64,000 nucleotides of DNA, taken from contig JANPBY010000101.1 in assembly GCA_031430645.1 (NCBI GenBank), positions 1 to 64,000 on the forward strand, in the 5' to 3' direction. Position numbers and translations under genes: made by a program. This stretch comes from JANPBY01 sp031430645. GTDB lineage: Bacteria > Actinomycetota > Actinomycetes > DATJPE01. Positions 60,922 to 64,000 of the stretch are shown piece after piece (position 1 is the stretch's first letter; each line of letters begins with the position of its first letter). The notes beneath the pieces are model-generated. The model was not told where the DNA came from and searched no databases. It saw only the letters and a list, made by a program, of their open reading frames with translations.

Positions 60922-61845
60922 ATGCCCTCGAGCTCGCTCAGCCTGGTGCCAGCGGGAACTCTCGTCGTCATCGGTGGAGCAGAGGACAAGATCGGCCGCT
61001 CGAGAGTCCTGGCTCGCTTCGTCGAACTCGCCGGCGGGCCCCAGGCCCGAATCGCTGTCTGCGCGACCGCGAGTTCCCTCGGCCCGGAGGTAGCCAGGCT
61101 GTACGACACGGTGTTCCAAGGGCTCGGCGCGGCTGAAGTGGTATCGGTGTCGCCGAGAACCCGCGAGGAAGCTGACGATCCTGGCCTGGCTGCGGTTCTT
61201 GGGCAGGTCTCTGCCGTCTTCTTCAGCGGTGGAAACCAGATGAAGCTGTCCCAGACCATCACAGGCACGGCCTTCGGTGATGCGATCCGGGCGCTGCACC
61301 TGGACGGTCGTACCGTTGCTGGGACCTCGGCCGGGGCCAGCGTCATGAGCGAGCACATGATTGCCTTCGGCGCTGCCGGCGCGACTCCAAAGAACCGCAT
61401 CGCCCAACTGGCTCGTGGTCTCGGCCTGCTCTCCGAGGTCGTCGTCGACCAGCACTTCGATCAGCGCAACCGCCATGGCCGGCTCTTGACCCTCGTGGCG
61501 CAATCGCCATCCCTGCTCGGACTCGGCGTTGACGAGGACACCGCAGCGGTCGTGTCGGGGGGGCGTGTACTCGAGGTGATCGGGCGAGGATCGGTCTTCT
61601 TGGTCGACGGCGGCCGGGCGATCACCAGCGCGGCGAGTGCCAGCCGCAGCCAGCCTTTGTTGGTGTCCGGCGCCATCTTGCACGTGCTCCCGGCTGGTAG
61701 CCGCTTCGACCTTGTGGACCGCCGACTCATGGACGTGGTAGCAGGGACCCACCCCGGCGAGGCCGTAGACCTGGTAGCCACGGCCGCTGACGTACGGCGC
61801 GTCGCCGCACGCCGCGCCAAGCGCAAGACCGATCAAGCGACCTGA
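60922..61845 (+). CDS. cphB: Cyanophycinase (peptidase S51)
   Basis: 307 residues. The S51 nucleophile elbow is VAGTSAGASVMS (Ser136); VIGGAEDKIGRSRVL at the N-terminus, FFSGGNQMKL, QHFDQRNRHGRL and the GLGVDEDTA segment match cyanophycinases. It cuts cyanophycin into beta-Asp-Arg dipeptides. ATG 60922 is supported by the leaderless box. The cyanophycin synthetase follows 41 bp downstream. Confidence 0.93.
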   Translation: MPSSSLSLVPAGTLVVIGGAEDKIGRSRVLARFVELAGGPQARIAVCATASSLGPEVARLYDTVFQGLGAAEVVSVSPRTREEADDPGLAAVLGQVSAVFFSGGNQMKLSQTITGTAFGDAIRALHLDGRTVAGTSAGASVMSEHMIAFGAAGATPKNRIAQLARGLGLLSEVVVDQHFDQRNRHGRLLTLVAQSPSLLGLGVDEDTAAVVSGGRVLEVIGRGSVFLVDGGRAITSAASASRSQPLLVSGAILHVLPAGSRFDLVDRRLMDVVAGTHPGEAVDLVATAADVRRVAARRAKRKTDQAT

Positions 61846-61886
61846 TCGGCTCAGTCCATCGCGAGCAATTGGAGAGAGAGCACCCT

Positions 61887-64000
61887 GTGACCGAGCGGAC
61901 TTCCGGCCAAGCGCAACCCGATCTCCAGATCACCGAGACCCGGGTGTACCGCGGGCCGAACATCTGGTCCTATGACGAGTCGATCCATCTGGTGGTCGAT
62001 CTGGGCTCCCTCGAGAACTATCCGACGGACCGCCTCCCGGGTTTTGTGGACGGCCTTCTCGAAACTCTCCCGGGGATTGCCGACCACTCCTGCTCGCGGG
62101 GCCGTCGGGGGGGCTTTCTCGAGCGGCTGCGCGAAGGTACCTGGCTCGGTCACGTCGCCGAGCATGCGGCCCTTCAGCTCCAGCACGAGGCTGGTTTTGA
62201 CATTCGGAGGGGTAAGACCCGAGGGGTCCCCGGGCAGCCGGGCCGCTACAACGTGGTCTATGGCTACACCGATGAGCGCGTCGGACTCGCAGCCGGCAGG
62301 CTAGCCGTACGGCTGGTCAATCACCTGGTTCAACCGGATCCGGACTTTGCCTTCGACCACGAGCTCGAGCACTTCTTGCTGGGCGCCGAGCGCACCGCGT
62401 TCGGCCCGTCGACGCAAGCGATCATCGACGAGGCCGTGGCCCGGGACATCCCATGGCTTCGTGTCAACGAGTACTCCCTCGTCCAACTCGGGCAAGGCGT
62501 CCACGCCCAAAGAATTCGGGCCACGATGACCTCCCGTACCTCGGCCTTGGCCGTCGACATTGCTGGGGACAAAGACCTGACGACCCGACTCTTGGCTGCG
62601 GCCGGGCTGCCGGTGCCGAAGTCCGAGTCTGTCCGTTCAGCTGACCGCGCGGTTGAAGCCGCTCGCCGGATCGGCTACCCGGTGGTGTGCAAACCGCTGG
62701 ATGGCAATCACGGCCGCGGAGTCTGCCTAGACCTGCAGGACGAGGAGGCCGTCCGGGCAGCATTCCCCATCGCCGAGGACCAGTCACGCCGCGGTTGGGT
62801 CATCGTCGAGAGCTTCGTGACTGGCCGCGACTATCGGGTGCTGGTCGTTGGTGGACGCATGGTGGCTCTCGCGGAGCGGGTGCCGGCCCACGTGATTGGC
62901 GATGGCACGCGGACCGTCCGGCAGCTCGTCGACGACACCAATGCAGATCCTCGACGTGGCGTGGGCCACGAAAAAGTCCTCACCCGAATCACGATCGACG
63001 ACAAAGCCATCGCGCTCGTACGGGAGCAGGGCCTCGAGATGGAGAGCGTCGTCCCTGAGTCGACCATGGTCAAGCTCACTCTGACGGGCAACATGTCGAC
63101 AGGCGGAATCTCGATCGACCGGACCTTTGAGGCGCACCCGGACAACATCGAGATCGCTGAGGAGGCCGCTCGGGTCGTGGGACTCGATGTTGCGGGTATC
63201 GACTTCATCTCCCCCGATATTGCAGAGCCAGTCCGCGAGACCGGGGGCGCGATCTGCGAGGTCAATGCCGCACCCGGCTTTCGTATGCACACCCACCCGA
63301 CGATCGGTGAGCCGCAGTACGTCGCCAAGCCGGTCGTCGACCTGTTGTTCCCGCCGGGGTCGCCAAGCCGTATCCCCATCGTCGCCGTCACCGGAACTAA
63401 CGGGAAGACGACTACTTCGCGGATGATCGCTCACATCTTCAAGGGGTTGGGCCGCAAGGTCGGCATGACCTCTACCGACGGGGTCGTCATCGACGAACGA
63501 CTCGTCATCCGGGCGGACGCTTCCGGCCCGAAATCGGCAAGAATGGTGCTGCAGAATCCGCGCGTCGACTTCGCGGTCTTCGAAGTAGCCCGAGGGGGAA
63601 TCCTTCGGGAGGGCTTGGGCTACCAGCGCAACGACATTGCCGTCGTTCTCAACGTCGCGGCCGACCACCTCGGAATGCGCGGGATCGATACCCTTGAGCA
63701 GCTCGCCGAGGTCAAGTCTGTCGTGGTCGAGGCGGTTCCCCGCGACGGGTTCGCCGTGCTCAACGCGGATGACCCTCTGGTCCGCGCGATGAGACGGAAG
63801 GCACCCTCGGGGCGAGTCGTCTGGTTCTCGATGGCCGAGCCTGGATCCGAGACGATGGAACTCATCGACGACTACTGCCGTCGCGGAGGACGGGCTGTGG
63901 TCCTGGAGCGCGGCGACCTGGGCGAGCGGATCGTCATTCGGCACGGTCGACGATCCATGCCCCTGGCATGGACACACCTCCTGCCCGCCACCTTCGGCGG
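61887..64000 (+). CDS. cphA: Cyanophycin synthetase (CphA), 3' end beyond the window
   Basis: The frame from GTG 61887 (GGAGAGAG upstream) is open to the window end, 704 complete codons. N-terminal domain (YRGPNIWSYDESIHLVVDLG), ATP-grasp domain with VCKPLDGNHGRGV and the RDYRVLVVGG segment, ending AICEVNAAPGFRMHTHPTIG, then a Mur-ligase-like domain with P-loop VTGTNGKTTT (about 501-510) and DFAVFEVARGGILREGLG. It polymerises aspartate and arginine into cyanophycin using ATP. About 150-200 C-terminal residues are missing. Confidence 0.95.
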   Translation, partial: MTERTSGQAQPDLQITETRVYRGPNIWSYDESIHLVVDLGSLENYPTDRLPGFVDGLLETLPGIADHSCSRGRRGGFLERLREGTWLGHVAEHAALQLQHEAGFDIRRGKTRGVPGQPGRYNVVYGYTDERVGLAAGRLAVRLVNHLVQPDPDFAFDHELEHFLLGAERTAFGPSTQAIIDEAVARDIPWLRVNEYSLVQLGQGVHAQRIRATMTSRTSALAVDIAGDKDLTTRLLAAAGLPVPKSESVRSADRAVEAARRIGYPVVCKPLDGNHGRGVCLDLQDEEAVRAAFPIAEDQSRRGWVIVESFVTGRDYRVLVVGGRMVALAERVPAHVIGDGTRTVRQLVDDTNADPRRGVGHEKVLTRITIDDKAIALVREQGLEMESVVPESTMVKLTLTGNMSTGGISIDRTFEAHPDNIEIAEEAARVVGLDVAGIDFISPDIAEPVRETGGAICEVNAAPGFRMHTHPTIGEPQYVAKPVVDLLFPPGSPSRIPIVAVTGTNGKTTTSRMIAHIFKGLGRKVGMTSTDGVVIDERLVIRADASGPKSARMVLQNPRVDFAVFEVARGGILREGLGYQRNDIAVVLNVAADHLGMRGIDTLEQLAEVKSVVVEAVPRDGFAVLNADDPLVRAMRRKAPSGRVVWFSMAEPGSETMELIDDYCRRGGRAVVLERGDLGERIVIRHGRRSMPLAWTHLLPATFG

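Overview
The window is high-GC actinobacterial chromosome. The evidence is a complete Pup-proteasome locus (mpa, dop, pup, prcB, prcA, pafA, pafB, pafC), the mycothiol gene mshC, an LLM-class (F420-type) oxidoreductase, several actinobacteria-restricted families (DUF222/HNH, DUF3090, SCO1664-like, DUF5703, DUF5709), frequent GTG starts, and many genes whose start codon lies 6-9 nt behind a TAnnnT box, as expected for leaderless transcripts. Genus cannot be fixed from the sequence. No rRNA, CRISPR array, prophage or insertion sequence was seen; one tRNA (Leu, anticodon GAG) is present.

Layout. 1-1.7 kb: 3' part of a DUF222/HNH nuclease gene and a GNAT acetyltransferase. 1.7-23.1 kb: almost all minus strand, the Pup-proteasome region. 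In transcription order it holds a site-2 protease, trmI, mpa, a lipoprotein, dop, then pup-prcB-prcA-pafA, two FKBP isomerases, pafB-pafC, a zinc-ribbon protein, tatA-tatC, a lipid kinase, the helicase helY and an acyl-ACP desaturase with a strong palindromic operator. A plus-strand three-gene unit (Pro/Ser-rich membrane anchor, apbE flavin transferase, ferric-reductase-like membrane protein) sits between dop and pup. 23.1-28 kb: RecB/Cas4-type nuclease and a MacB-like ABC exporter pair with an SOS-box-like palindrome upstream. 28-37 kb: HAD phosphatase and metH; a PAC2-family protein with a hexamer repeat in its leader; mshC with its usual companions; corA.

37-43 kb: uppP, LLM oxidoreductase, aldo/keto reductase, DUF5703, a sulfotransferase-like protein, an M20 peptidase and tRNA-Leu with a strong terminator. 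43-51.5 kb: two tiny ORFs, a two-domain PPK2, a GGDEF diguanylate cyclase, DUF5709, a K+ channel, gnd-pgi, a bidirectional terminator and a secreted ScyD-like protein. 51.6-64 kb: ung, a PHM-like copper monooxygenase lipoprotein with an ABM-domain protein and a SpoU methylase, a lytic transglycosylase, an SPFH/NfeD pair, an ABC ATPase, serB, sixA, and cyanophycinase followed by cyanophycin synthetase (cut by the window end).

How the genes work together. The 1.7-23 kb block makes and runs the pupylation system: Dop deamidates Pup, PafA ligates it, Mpa feeds the PrcA/PrcB core, and PafBC is the DNA-damage regulator that travels with it. mshC and its neighbours point to mycothiol synthesis; gnd and pgi to hexose-phosphate flux; cphB-cphA to a nitrogen/carbon reserve polymer; PPK2 to polyphosphate. 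Convergent gene pairs are packed with almost no space or with overlapping 3' ends.
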